Source of the DNA: DASVNK01 sp036383895
Lineage (GTDB): Bacteria; Verrucomicrobiota; Verrucomicrobiia; Limisphaerales; SXQI01
Direction: 5' to 3'
Assembly: GCA_036383895.1 (NCBI GenBank)
Contig: DASVNK010000025.1
Coordinates: 186,001 to 250,000 of the forward strand
DNA length: 64,000 nucleotides
A program made the translations under genes and the position numbers. Shown in pieces: positions 8,742 to 15,963 of the stretch (within the stretch, counting starts at the first letter, position 1; each line of letters opens with the position of its first letter). The notes under the pieces are model-generated. The model was not told the DNA's origin and did no database searches. It saw only the letters and a list, made by a program, of their open reading frames with translations.

Positions 8742-8764
8742 GTAATCTACTTAGGTTACGTAAG
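8742..8764 (-). promoter_or_regulatory. Operator-like inverted repeats between -10 and cysI start
   Basis: Two overlapping dyads occupy this AT-rich stretch: GTAATC-N6-GGTTAC (8742-8759, one mismatch) and CTTA-N7-TAAG (8750-8764). They cover the predicted transcription start of the sulfate operon, where a repressor such as an Rrf2/CymR-type cysteine regulator would act. The regulator's identity is a guess; the dyads themselves are plain in the sequence. Confidence 0.45.
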
Positions 8765-8790
8765 ATAACAGGGCGGTTTTGCCCCGTCAA
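8762..8790 (-). promoter_or_regulatory. Sigma70-type promoter of the sulfate assimilation operon
   Basis: On the minus strand TTGACG (8790-8785) is followed after exactly 17 bases by TATCTT (8767-8762). Transcription would begin near 8755, about 16 bases before the cysI ATG, and could run through cysH, the S23/Avd-type gene, cysD and cysNC, whose gaps are all short. Confidence 0.55.
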
Positions 8791-8853
8791 GAGTTGTTCA
8801 TGTTAGCGCAGTTGCGTCGCTTCGCGAGAAATTTCCGCCGGTTCAGCAACGAT

Positions 8854-9465
8854 TTACCACGACCCATCTACCAGCGCGGATGTAATTTTGCGCGCCAAGT
8901 CTTCGGCGAGCAGCGGCGCGGCCTGGCGCTCAGCCGACGGGAGATCCGCACCTGAACGAATAGTCGTGCGGCCCGCGGCTGCAGATTTCACGAGCACTTT
9001 GCCAGTGGCGCGTTCCGTCGCCGTAAACCGCGCAGTTAACGTCAGTTCATAATCGCGAACCGTAAGCACATCGCGCGGATCAAAACTCAATCCCGACCGA
9101 TCAAACTCGGTGATGGTTCCTTCCACGATAATATCCGCATCACCGCGGGTCGCGAGCAGGTAGGTGCCATCTTGCTGGAGCGCACGCCGCAACGAAGTGG
9201 CGACTGGCTCAGTCAGGCGCGGTTCCCACGTTAAATTCTGGAAGAGATTTACTTGAACCGAACGCGAACCAGCCGGCATGCCATTCGTAGGGCCGAGCCG
9301 ATATCCCGCGCAACCCAGCAAAAAAGAAAAGACTAAAACCGAGGAAAGCAGCGCGAGATTACTTCTGCGCCGTTTGCAAACTGCGCTCTTTCCGTTTTTC
9401 GATACGCTGCTTGATTTCTTCAATGCGCTGCCTGGCTTCTTCGGCATACTTGGACTGCGGATCAC
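8854..9465 (-). CDS. LptE-like outer-membrane LPS-assembly lipoprotein
   Basis: The 203-residue protein has a lipoprotein signal (RRRSNLALLSSVLVFSFLLGC, lipobox LLGC near residue 52). The mature part resembles LptE: AGYRLG, then VNLFQNLTWEPRLTEPVATSLRRAL, which is the typical opening of the family. LptE plugs the LptD barrel that delivers lipopolysaccharide to the outer leaflet. The basic region ahead of the hydrophobic segment is unusually long (about 30-35 residues), and the coding region overlaps the end of the bamD-like gene by about 100 bases. The ATG at 9447 is an alternative start. No start codon was seen that removes the overlap while keeping the signal. Confidence 0.75.
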   Translation of the reverse strand: MIRSPSMPKKPGSALKKSSSVSKNGKSAVCKRRRSNLALLSSVLVFSFLLGCAGYRLGPTNGMPAGSRSVQVNLFQNLTWEPRLTEPVATSLRRALQQDGTYLLATRGDADIIVEGTITEFDRSGLSFDPRDVLTVRDYELTLTARFTATERATGKVLVKSAAAGRTTIRSGADLPSAERQAAPLLAEDLARKITSALVDGSW

Positions 9466-10369
9466 GAATTAAAACTTCGTTGTAGTAGACCAAAGCACCG
9501 TCCCATTGTCGCTTCTTTTCGTAGAACCGCGCCACCAGAATACTGCCGCGCGCCTGTTCCGTCCTTAACGAGGCGATGTGCTGCTGCGCTTCCGGCACTC
9601 GCGGATCGCGCGGATGCAGCGTAATGAAATCAGTGAACGTCGCGATCGCCTGCCCGGCCACACTCTGGTCGTATTCAGCGGTGGTCGCCTGCTTCAAATA
9701 AGCCAGTCCCGCTTTGTAAATCGCGTCCGCGGAAACCTGCGGCCGATCGTGATACTTGTCCGCAGCTCGTTCGTAAGCTCTCACCGCCTCCGGATAATCC
9801 TCTTGTTTCTCGCGCGCCGCCCCAATGTTCATTTGCGCTTGCGGCGCAACTTCGCTATAAGGCCCGTTCTTCAGCAGTTTTTCATACAACCCAACCGTTT
9901 TATCCATCGATGAAAAAAATGGAATTACCCCCCAAAGCTTGAACCATTGGCCCGCGAGGTAGCGGTTTGCGATCTCGTATTGCCGTTTCACCACCTCGTC
10001 GTAGTTGGTTGATTTGGGATATTTCTCAACCAATTCCTGATACGCTTTGAACGCTTTCTCGTCATTGTCTCGCTCTTCGTAAGAACGGCCGACCAAATAC
10101 TGCGCTTCCGGCGCGTAGTCAGAAAAAGGCCAAACACGGACGACGCGTTTGGCAGCTTTGGTGGAGAGCTTGAAATTCTTTTTCTCGAACGCTTCCTTCG
10201 CGACATCGAGCTGATCCTTGGCGCGATTGCGAGTCCACGAGCCACTTCCATCCGCAGGCTCATAGCTCCACCCTTCCCCGGCTCGATAGACCAGTGGTGC
10301 TGGAGTATTCACCGCGAAAACCAGAAGAGCGGTGAATGCCAGGAAGACGCGAATCAGGCGGCACTGCAT
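9359..10369 (-). CDS. BamD-like outer-membrane assembly TPR protein
   Basis: This is a periplasm-facing TPR protein of 336 residues. The N-terminal signal (MQCRLIRVFLAFTALLVFAV) is followed by APLVYRAGEGWSYEP and then five or more TPR-like helical hairpins (for example YLVGRSYEERDNDEKAFKAYQELVEKYP). The spacing and motifs fit BamD/YfiO, which works in beta-barrel insertion, but no lipobox cysteine follows the signal, unlike in proteobacteria. The C-terminal third is strongly charged (EEIKQRIEKRKERS). It precedes and overlaps the LptE-like gene on the same strand, so two outer-membrane biogenesis factors are translated together. Confidence 0.8.
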   Translation of the reverse strand: MQCRLIRVFLAFTALLVFAVNTPAPLVYRAGEGWSYEPADGSGSWTRNRAKDQLDVAKEAFEKKNFKLSTKAAKRVVRVWPFSDYAPEAQYLVGRSYEERDNDEKAFKAYQELVEKYPKSTNYDEVVKRQYEIANRYLAGQWFKLWGVIPFFSSMDKTVGLYEKLLKNGPYSEVAPQAQMNIGAAREKQEDYPEAVRAYERAADKYHDRPQVSADAIYKAGLAYLKQATTAEYDQSVAGQAIATFTDFITLHPRDPRVPEAQQHIASLRTEQARGSILVARFYEKKRQWDGALVYYNEVLIRDPQSKYAEEARQRIEEIKQRIEKRKERSLQTAQK

Positions 10370-10412
10370 ACGCGCGAACCGTACCGGAGGCGTAAAGTCA
10401 CGTCAAGCAACG

Positions 10413-10438
10413 CGCCTCCGGCGGTAACGCAGGAGGCG
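10413..10438. terminator. GC-rich hairpin between receiver gene and bamD-like gene
   Basis: CGCCTCC (10413-10419) pairs with GGAGGCG (10432-10438) across a 12-base loop, just after the stop of the receiver-domain gene. No T-run follows on the minus strand, so it is at most a weak terminator or an mRNA-stabilising structure. Confidence 0.35.
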
Positions 10439-10444
10439 GAAATC

Positions 10445-10966
10445 TTAGACCGCGACCGCCGCGCCCGCTTCCTCACGAGCACCCGCTGGGTCGCTCTCGC
10501 GACGGCCCCCAGGAGTCTTGGCGGACTTTTCTTTTTTCTTACCGAGCCAATCCTCGTGAATTTGCTTCACGAGCTTTTTCAGGTCGTCGAACTTGGTTGG
10601 CTTGAGCAGATAGCCGTCTGCGCCAATCTCGTTGGCGGCGCGAAAATCCTCCGGCTTTTCCGAGGAAGTGAAAATGAGCACGCGCGTCTTCTTAACTACG
10701 TTTTGAGATTGCCCACGGATCCACTTCAGCACGTCCACTCCCGACATTTTCGGCATCGCCAGATCCAGTAGCACCAAATCGGGAAGCGGGTAGTTCTCGC
10801 GATCTTTGTAGATGCCGTCGCCGGCGAGATACGCAAGTGCTTGCGGCCCTTCGCTCACGCGATAAAGCCGCGCTGGAACTGAAGTCCGTTTGAAAGCCCG
10901 CTCCAGTAGCGCGCCATCAACATCGTTGTCGTCAACCGAAAGGACTACCTGGGGTTTGCTCTCCAT
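10445..10966 (-). CDS. Single-domain response regulator (CheY-like receiver)
   Basis: The 173-residue protein is a stand-alone receiver domain. It has the acidic pocket VDDND near residue 11, the phospho-acceptor aspartate in VLLDLAMPKMSG (about residue 68), the switch threonine/serine in IFTSSE and the invariant lysine in LLKPTKF. The C terminus adds a disordered tail rich in K, E, G and A (KKKEKSAKTPGGRRESDP). There is no output domain, so it must signal by protein contact. Its kinase is not adjacent. It sits between the polysaccharide-export genes and the outer-membrane assembly genes, all on the same strand. Confidence 0.92.
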   Translation of the reverse strand: MESKPQVVLSVDDNDVDGALLERAFKRTSVPARLYRVSEGPQALAYLAGDGIYKDRENYPLPDLVLLDLAMPKMSGVDVLKWIRGQSQNVVKKTRVLIFTSSEKPEDFRAANEIGADGYLLKPTKFDDLKKLVKQIHEDWLGKKKEKSAKTPGGRRESDPAGAREEAGAAVAV

Positions 10967-11125
10967 ATATTCACGTATTCGAGTTCAGACTGAATCCCCG
11001 AAAAATTCGAATTAGCATCTTGCATTGGAATAGCATGGAGCCAAACGAACCGAGAATAGGGCACGTTAAGGAAAACCCGCTGGGGTTATTCCTGACTGAT
11101 GATCAGCAGGTAAGAACGAAAATGC

Positions 11126-11527
11126 CTACCGGGCGAAATGAATCACGGCCGACTCGAAGATCACCAGGAGCAAAAGGAGAGTCCAAACGAACAACTCATG
11201 AGCGGAGAGTTTTTTCCGCGCGGCGGGCGCGAGGCTTACCGTCACGCGCGCAGCGCCCAGCGAAATTTCATCACCCACGGCGAGCTGTTTGTTGGGAAGG
11301 ATCTCGCCGTTCACCGACATCAAAGCCGAACCGAGCGCCTCCATCGTAAACCTCTGCCCGGGTCCGGATCGTGCAGGCGCTAACTGGATACACGCATGCT
11401 CTTCGAACACCCCTGCAGCCGCTATCTGCAGGCCCGCGTTTGCGGACCGTCCGATCACCAGTGGAAATTCAGAAATTTCGTATGCTGCGACGGCCCCACG
11501 ATCATCCGTCACATCAAGCCGGAGCAT
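11126..11527 (-). CDS. FHA-domain protein with C-terminal membrane anchor
   Basis: The 133-residue protein has a forkhead-associated fold, which reads phosphothreonine: FPLVIGRSANAGLQI, EEHACIQL, NGEILPNKQLAVGDEISLG. It ends in a single membrane helix (FVWTLLLLLVIFESAVIHF), so the FHA domain would be tethered at the cytoplasmic face. The usual serine/histidine of the recognition loop appears as EEHA. It lies 6 bases after the Wza-like gene and close to the BY-kinase, so it may sense phosphorylation in the export complex. That link is inference, because BY-kinases phosphorylate tyrosine and not threonine. Confidence 0.85.
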   Translation of the reverse strand: MLRLDVTDDRGAVAAYEISEFPLVIGRSANAGLQIAAAGVFEEHACIQLAPARSGPGQRFTMEALGSALMSVNGEILPNKQLAVGDEISLGAARVTVSLAPAARKKLSAHELFVWTLLLLLVIFESAVIHFAR

Positions 11528-11533
11528 GGCATT

Positions 11534-12169
11534 TCACCACAAGCGGCGGTGAACATGAACGCGATCACCAGGATAAACCGGTCGATCGTTTTTGGGATCT
11601 TTGAGTGCTTTTTTCCCGTTCACTTCCACCTTCTCGCCGTTAGCGCGGAAGATCTCGATTTGATCCTTCTTCGCGAAATCCGTGAAGTCGCCGGCCGCCG
11701 CAATTGCTCGCATCGCCGTAATCGCGCCCGTATGCATCCGCTGGCCAGGCGTCTTCACTTCACCACTCACGAAGTAACTCTGTTCTTCAGCTTTAACGCT
11801 CACCGTCAGCCGCCGAAGAATGCGGGGCACGTATAAATCGTGAATCGCCGCTTCTAGTTCACCCTTCCGTAAATCCGCAGCCCGGATCGTTTGGCCCAGG
11901 GGAAGCGTGATCGTCCCATCTTCGCGCACGGTTTGCTCCCAAGTAGGAGGAATCCCGTTGTTGTCTGCGAAGTTGATCTTGATCTGCGCGCCCGGCCGGT
12001 AAGTCGTGTCCGTGGTGGTGGATATCGGTGGCGCATCCGTTGCCGAGGCATCAACTACCCCGTCACCCCCTGAACCCGTTGTTTCACAGCCCATCTGCGT
12101 TATCATCGCCACGGAGAGGCAAAACAGGACGAAATAATTCTTCACACTACTCTTCATCTCACAAAACAT
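11534..12169 (-). CDS. Polysaccharide export lipoprotein (Wza-like, Poly_export)
   Basis: This 211-residue protein has a lipoprotein signal (FVLFCLSVAMITQMGCE). A short Thr/Ser/Asp linker leads to a polysaccharide-export domain (YRPGAQIKINFAD, VREDGTITLPLGQTIRA) and one SLBB-type repeat (FVSGEVKTPGQRMHTGAITAMRAIAAAGDF). It is shorter than Wza (about 380 residues), typical of compact export proteins of this phylum. It would form the outer-membrane pore with the BY-kinase/Wzz protein encoded just upstream. The ATG at 12157 (MKSSVKNYF) would give a more conventional signal peptide than 12169. Confidence 0.88.
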   Translation of the reverse strand: MFCEMKSSVKNYFVLFCLSVAMITQMGCETTGSGGDGVVDASATDAPPISTTTDTTYRPGAQIKINFADNNGIPPTWEQTVREDGTITLPLGQTIRAADLRKGELEAAIHDLYVPRILRRLTVSVKAEEQSYFVSGEVKTPGQRMHTGAITAMRAIAAAGDFTDFAKKDQIEIFRANGEKVEVNGKKALKDPKNDRPVYPGDRVHVHRRLW

Positions 12170-12179
12170 GTCAGTAATT

Positions 12180-12199
12180 GCGCCGCGATTATGCGGCGC
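12180..12199. terminator. Perfect 7-bp GC hairpin between BY-kinase and export gene
   Basis: GCGCCGC (12180-12186) and GCGGCGC (12193-12199) are separated by six bases. On the minus strand it follows the kinase stop and precedes the export gene by about 10 bases, with only AATTACT after it. It may be a partial terminator, or a structure that lowers downstream expression or protects the mRNA end. Confidence 0.4.
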
Positions 12200-12215
12200 A
12201 TCTTTGACAGCACAA

Positions 12216-14411
12216 TCAATATTTCTGTTTCAACTCGACGCTCGCTCCGCGATCTGACTTTTTAGTCTCCCCATTCTTCTCGTCTGCCTTCGCGTCGTCA
12301 TCGTCCTGCTTGGAGTAGTAGTCGTAGTAGTAGCCGCTGTAGTAGTAGTAGTAGGAATCCTGCGAAATGTTGATGTTGTTCAACACGACACCGAGCAGAT
12401 TTCCACCCACTTTCTCGACCATCGCTTTGGCGCGTTGCGTCATCACTTGCGGATACTTGCGATATTGAATGACCAGCAACGCCATATCCACTTCACTGGC
12501 GAGGATCGAAGCGTCGCTCACACCCATGATCGGCGGTGAATCGAAAAACACAAAGTCATAACGTTCACGCGCCTTATGGATAAATTCGCGCATTTGCGTT
12601 GAATTCAAAATACCGAGCGAACTGCTCGGCAATTTGCCCGACGGCAGGAAGTGCAGGGACGGCACTGGCGTCGTCTGGATCACTTCTTCCATCGTATTCT
12701 GCTTGAGCAGATAGTTGGTCAAACCAATGGAGTTGGAGACGTTCAACAGCTTGTGCAAGCTGGGGCGCCGCAAGTCTGAATCGACCAGCAGCACACGTGC
12801 ACCGTTCTGCGCAAAGACTGTGGCAAGGTTGAAGATCGTGGTCGATTTGCCTTCGCCCGCGCCGCCGGATACGACCGTGATCGTCCGCAATTCCCCGCCT
12901 TTGCGCGAGAAAAGCACGTTCGTGCGCAGCACACGGTAAGCCTCGGCATGCGGGCTGTCCGGCCCTTCCAACATGAGCGAACCGACGTTCTGCGGGATGA
13001 CCCCGAGGACCGGCGCCTGAAGCGAGCGTTCCACATCGTCGATCGTCTTAACGCTCGTGTCGAGGTATTCAATGAAGAACGCGAGGCCCACGCCCATGAT
13101 GAGGCCAACCACAATCCCAATGCCGATATTCAACGGAACACTTGGCTGGACGGGTTTGCTCTCCACGCTGGCTTCGTCAACGATCACGACGCTGGAACCT
13201 TTCGGAATGCGCGCGTCGACTTTTTCAGCCAGCAGCCGCATGAACACCGTGTCCAGGATGCGTTGCTGGTTTTCCAAATTGCGCTTCACCAGGAAGTACG
13301 GCGCGTACTTCTGCCGTTTTACGGTGTCGTCGCGCTTGGCAGCCTCAAACAATTCTTTCAAAGCCTGGGCATTTGCCTTGGCGGTAGTCACCCGCACTTC
13401 CAAGCCATTAAGGATGCCATCGATGCGGTCTTCGATCTGGCGGTTAATCGTAGCCTGAAGTTCCATCAGGCGTTTGACTTCGTGGTGCTCGTCGGAAAAA
13501 TCCTGCGCGATGGAAGTGTACTGCTGTTCGGTCTTGGCAAGATCATCCAGGTAGCGGTCTAAATGGGCATCCGGAAGAGCGGTCGGCAAAGCTTTGCGCA
13601 GTTCTTTGCGGGTAGGATCTTTCTTCTCGAGTTCCCGCAGTTTCTCAAGCATGCCGTTCAGATGAATATACTGCTGCTCGGCGGCGATGCGGTCCCGCTC
13701 AATATTCCGGACAGTTTCCGGTTCCGTCGTAGTTTGGTAATACGAGTCACCGACATCTGAAATTCCGAGAGCAACACGCGTCTGGTCGACGTTGGTTTGC
13801 AGCGTCTGCACTTCGCGATAATGCTTCTGATATTCCTCTTCCAGCGCCGCGATGCCACCTTCGGAAAGCTCGGCGCGGTATTGCGCGCGCGTCGCGCGAT
13901 ATTGTTTGGCAATCTCGTTTGCAATGTCCGCCGCCTCCTGCTTGTCTTTGCTGAACGCGTGGATTTCAATCAAGCTGGTGTTGCGCGACTGGCGCACCTG
14001 GATCGTCTCGACAAGAATCTTGTACGCCTCGCTGATCTTCAACGTTTCAGGCAAACCCCAGCGTTTCGCCCAAACGCTTTGCAATCTCAACCGCTCAATA
14101 ACGGGGTGCAGAACCTTGGTTGATTTAATTTTCTCGAACTCTGTTTGGATAAAGTAGGGATCGTAGGCAGTAGGCCCGTTTGGTTGCAGCAGCGAGCCAA
14201 TGTCCGGCGTGTCTTTGCCCACCTCAATACGAACCGTACTCTTAAAGGTAGGCTCCATTAAGAAAGTCACTGCTGTTGTGGTTAATACCACCAGCAGAAA
14301 CACAGCGAGGATCACCGTTTTGCGAATGCGAATAATTCGCCAGTAATCGAGGAAGTGGAGTTTAGCGTCGTTGTTTTGCGGCGTGCCGAACGTGTTTTTT
14401 GATGCTTCCAT
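12216..14411 (-). CDS. Polysaccharide co-polymerase with bacterial tyrosine kinase domain (Wzc-like)
   Basis: This 731-residue inner-membrane protein controls polymer length and export. A Wzz domain starts with a membrane helix (TVILAVFLLVVLTTTAVTFL, residues 32-51). A long periplasmic coiled-coil region follows, then a second helix (IGIGIVVGLIMGVGLAFFIEYLD, about 430-452). The cytoplasmic BY-kinase has Walker A GGAGEGKST (about 515-523) and Walker A' VLLVDSDLRRP. The tail contains ten tyrosines within about 14 residues (YYYYY, YYY, YY), the usual autophosphorylation cluster, then an acidic DDDD stretch. Its mRNA start lies directly after a terminator-like hairpin, hinting at attenuation. Confidence 0.95.
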   Translation of the reverse strand: MEASKNTFGTPQNNDAKLHFLDYWRIIRIRKTVILAVFLLVVLTTTAVTFLMEPTFKSTVRIEVGKDTPDIGSLLQPNGPTAYDPYFIQTEFEKIKSTKVLHPVIERLRLQSVWAKRWGLPETLKISEAYKILVETIQVRQSRNTSLIEIHAFSKDKQEAADIANEIAKQYRATRAQYRAELSEGGIAALEEEYQKHYREVQTLQTNVDQTRVALGISDVGDSYYQTTTEPETVRNIERDRIAAEQQYIHLNGMLEKLRELEKKDPTRKELRKALPTALPDAHLDRYLDDLAKTEQQYTSIAQDFSDEHHEVKRLMELQATINRQIEDRIDGILNGLEVRVTTAKANAQALKELFEAAKRDDTVKRQKYAPYFLVKRNLENQQRILDTVFMRLLAEKVDARIPKGSSVVIVDEASVESKPVQPSVPLNIGIGIVVGLIMGVGLAFFIEYLDTSVKTIDDVERSLQAPVLGVIPQNVGSLMLEGPDSPHAEAYRVLRTNVLFSRKGGELRTITVVSGGAGEGKSTTIFNLATVFAQNGARVLLVDSDLRRPSLHKLLNVSNSIGLTNYLLKQNTMEEVIQTTPVPSLHFLPSGKLPSSSLGILNSTQMREFIHKARERYDFVFFDSPPIMGVSDASILASEVDMALLVIQYRKYPQVMTQRAKAMVEKVGGNLLGVVLNNINISQDSYYYYYSGYYYDYYSKQDDDDAKADEKNGETKKSDRGASVELKQKY

Positions 14412-14416
14412 GGGAC

Positions 14417-14454
14417 AAAAAAAGGAGGCTAGAGTGTTTATCCTTCCAGCCTCC
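14417..14454 (-). terminator. Rho-independent terminator ahead of the BY-kinase gene
   Basis: On the minus strand GGAGGCT (14454-14448) and AGCCTCC (14430-14424) form a 7-bp stem followed at once by seven T (14423-14417). It ends the barrel gene transcript. The BY-kinase ATG is only 6 bases after the T-run, so the kinase must rely on read-through or on a promoter inside or upstream of this hairpin. Confidence 0.8.
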
Positions 14455-14485
14455 CGACGTTATTTCAACTTAAATCTACAGCTTC

Positions 14486-15832
14486 TCAGTAAGTACCGCG
14501 GACCCCCACGTAAACGCGGTTACGCTTATAGCTCCGGTTGTCGTCGTCTTCGTAGACTTCGGAATCGAGCCAATCGAAGTTGTAACCCGCTTCAAGCGCC
14601 ACGAACCGGTTCAACTCATAGGTCAGGTTCAACCCGGCCATGAAGAAGTTTTCGGAGGGGTTATCCTGGCCCTGAATGTCGTATTGGTTGTGTTGAAAGC
14701 TCGCGATTGCGCTCCCAATCAGCGCACCCCAAAGGCGGTGGCTCACCGATCCATAGATCGCCGTGCTTTGCGCGTCCATGTTCGGCAATAACCCAATTCC
14801 ATCGGCCGCCGGCACGAAACTGATATCCGTTTGGGCGCGTTGATGGCGGACGCCTAACTGCGCATAGCTGCCGGGCTGGTACAGCCAGGTCAAATTGCCA
14901 TCCACATATGGGCTCCAGTTATCCTCTTCCAGTTCAGTCCCAGAGAACCTGGCAATTTCTTGCGCATAATCCAGATCGGTATACTCGGTGTATTGAGCAC
15001 CGGCTCGGAGCGACGCGTTGAGCGTTGGGCTGATCCCTTGATCAACGCCAGCGTAGAGATAATGGGAAGTGGTGTTACGCTCCTGCGCGTCGTATTGGAA
15101 GGCCGGAAAGAAAGGATGTCCGAGTGCGTCGTCGCTATCATAGTCAACGACTTCATATTGATAGCCACCCACCACGACCGTCTTCGGTAGAACCACCGCG
15201 CGCAGGTTCAAGCTGGCCAGATGTTCCATGCGGTCCAAAGTGGCCGAACGGCTGTTCACAAAACCGTCCTCTTCGTAGTCGTACCACTGATTGCCGTAAC
15301 CAAGCACCGCAGTCAGGTTTTCGGTGATTCCCGCGCTAAAGCTCACGAGCGCGTGATTGCGCATGTTGTCACCTTCGGAGCGTAACCCGCTATCGGTCAA
15401 CACGCCATTTTCTCCAACGAGAAGCTCGGGCTCCTGTGCGATCACGAAAGAATCGCTCAGGTCGATTTTAAAGCGCGGGGTGAAAGCGTGGCTGAGCTTG
15501 CCGTTCAGCATGTGCGCATGATCCCATGCGTCTTCGTCGTTCGAATCGCGGTCTTCATACCACCGGCCGGAGTAAACGTAGTTCAATCCGAGCGCCGTTT
15601 GGTCGCGGATCAGGTTCAGGCTGGCGGACGGGCTGATTTCGAACCCGAGGCTGTCGCGTTCCGCATGGCTCGGCGCGGTTAGATAGTTGTCGTCGTAGAA
15701 GCCGCGCAACGTCGCCGAAATACTCCAAGGCTTCGTCGCCTCCTGTGAGCCGGCTGCTGGAGCTAGGTTCTGTGCCTGGATACTCGCCGCCCCAAGTGCA
15801 ACAAGTCCCACAGTCGCTGTGATTTTATTCAT
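14486..15832 (-). CDS. Outer-membrane beta-barrel protein of the polysaccharide cluster
   Basis: The 448-residue exported protein has signal peptide MNKITATVGLVALGAASIQAQ (cleavage after about 20). The mature part consists of alternating aromatic strands typical of a barrel: SISATLRGFYDDNYL, LGLNYVYSGRWYED, ALEAGYNFDWLDSEVYED. It closes with the terminal strand RNRVYVGVRGTY, with an aromatic last residue. Its place between the GT-C gene and the BY-kinase suggests an EPS-associated porin or secretin-like role, as for EpsL-type barrels; this is inference. It has its own promoter and ends at a strong terminator. Confidence 0.82.
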   Translation of the reverse strand: MNKITATVGLVALGAASIQAQNLAPAAGSQEATKPWSISATLRGFYDDNYLTAPSHAERDSLGFEISPSASLNLIRDQTALGLNYVYSGRWYEDRDSNDEDAWDHAHMLNGKLSHAFTPRFKIDLSDSFVIAQEPELLVGENGVLTDSGLRSEGDNMRNHALVSFSAGITENLTAVLGYGNQWYDYEEDGFVNSRSATLDRMEHLASLNLRAVVLPKTVVVGGYQYEVVDYDSDDALGHPFFPAFQYDAQERNTTSHYLYAGVDQGISPTLNASLRAGAQYTEYTDLDYAQEIARFSGTELEEDNWSPYVDGNLTWLYQPGSYAQLGVRHQRAQTDISFVPAADGIGLLPNMDAQSTAIYGSVSHRLWGALIGSAIASFQHNQYDIQGQDNPSENFFMAGLNLTYELNRFVALEAGYNFDWLDSEVYEDDDNRSYKRNRVYVGVRGTY

Positions 15833-15889
15833 ACGTATTTTTTTCCTCGTTCAACTTTTTCCGCCCTGAACCAATAGAAAAGCGGTTCA

Positions 15890-15918
15890 GTTTTACGGAG
15901 ATCAAAATTGATTGTCAA
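15890..15918 (-). promoter_or_regulatory. Promoter of the barrel gene with overlapping dyad
   Basis: On the minus strand a perfect TTGACA (15918-15913) is 17 bases from TAAAAC (15895-15890). The dyad CTGAACC-N11-GGTTCAG (15866-15890) overlaps the end of the -10 box and the expected start of transcription, so it could be an operator or a leader hairpin. The barrel ATG is at 15832, with a GAGG about 12 bases ahead of it. Confidence 0.6.
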
Positions 15919-15963
15919 ATGGTAAAGTGCGTTTTTGTGCCGTCGTTTTAGCAGCTAAACTCA

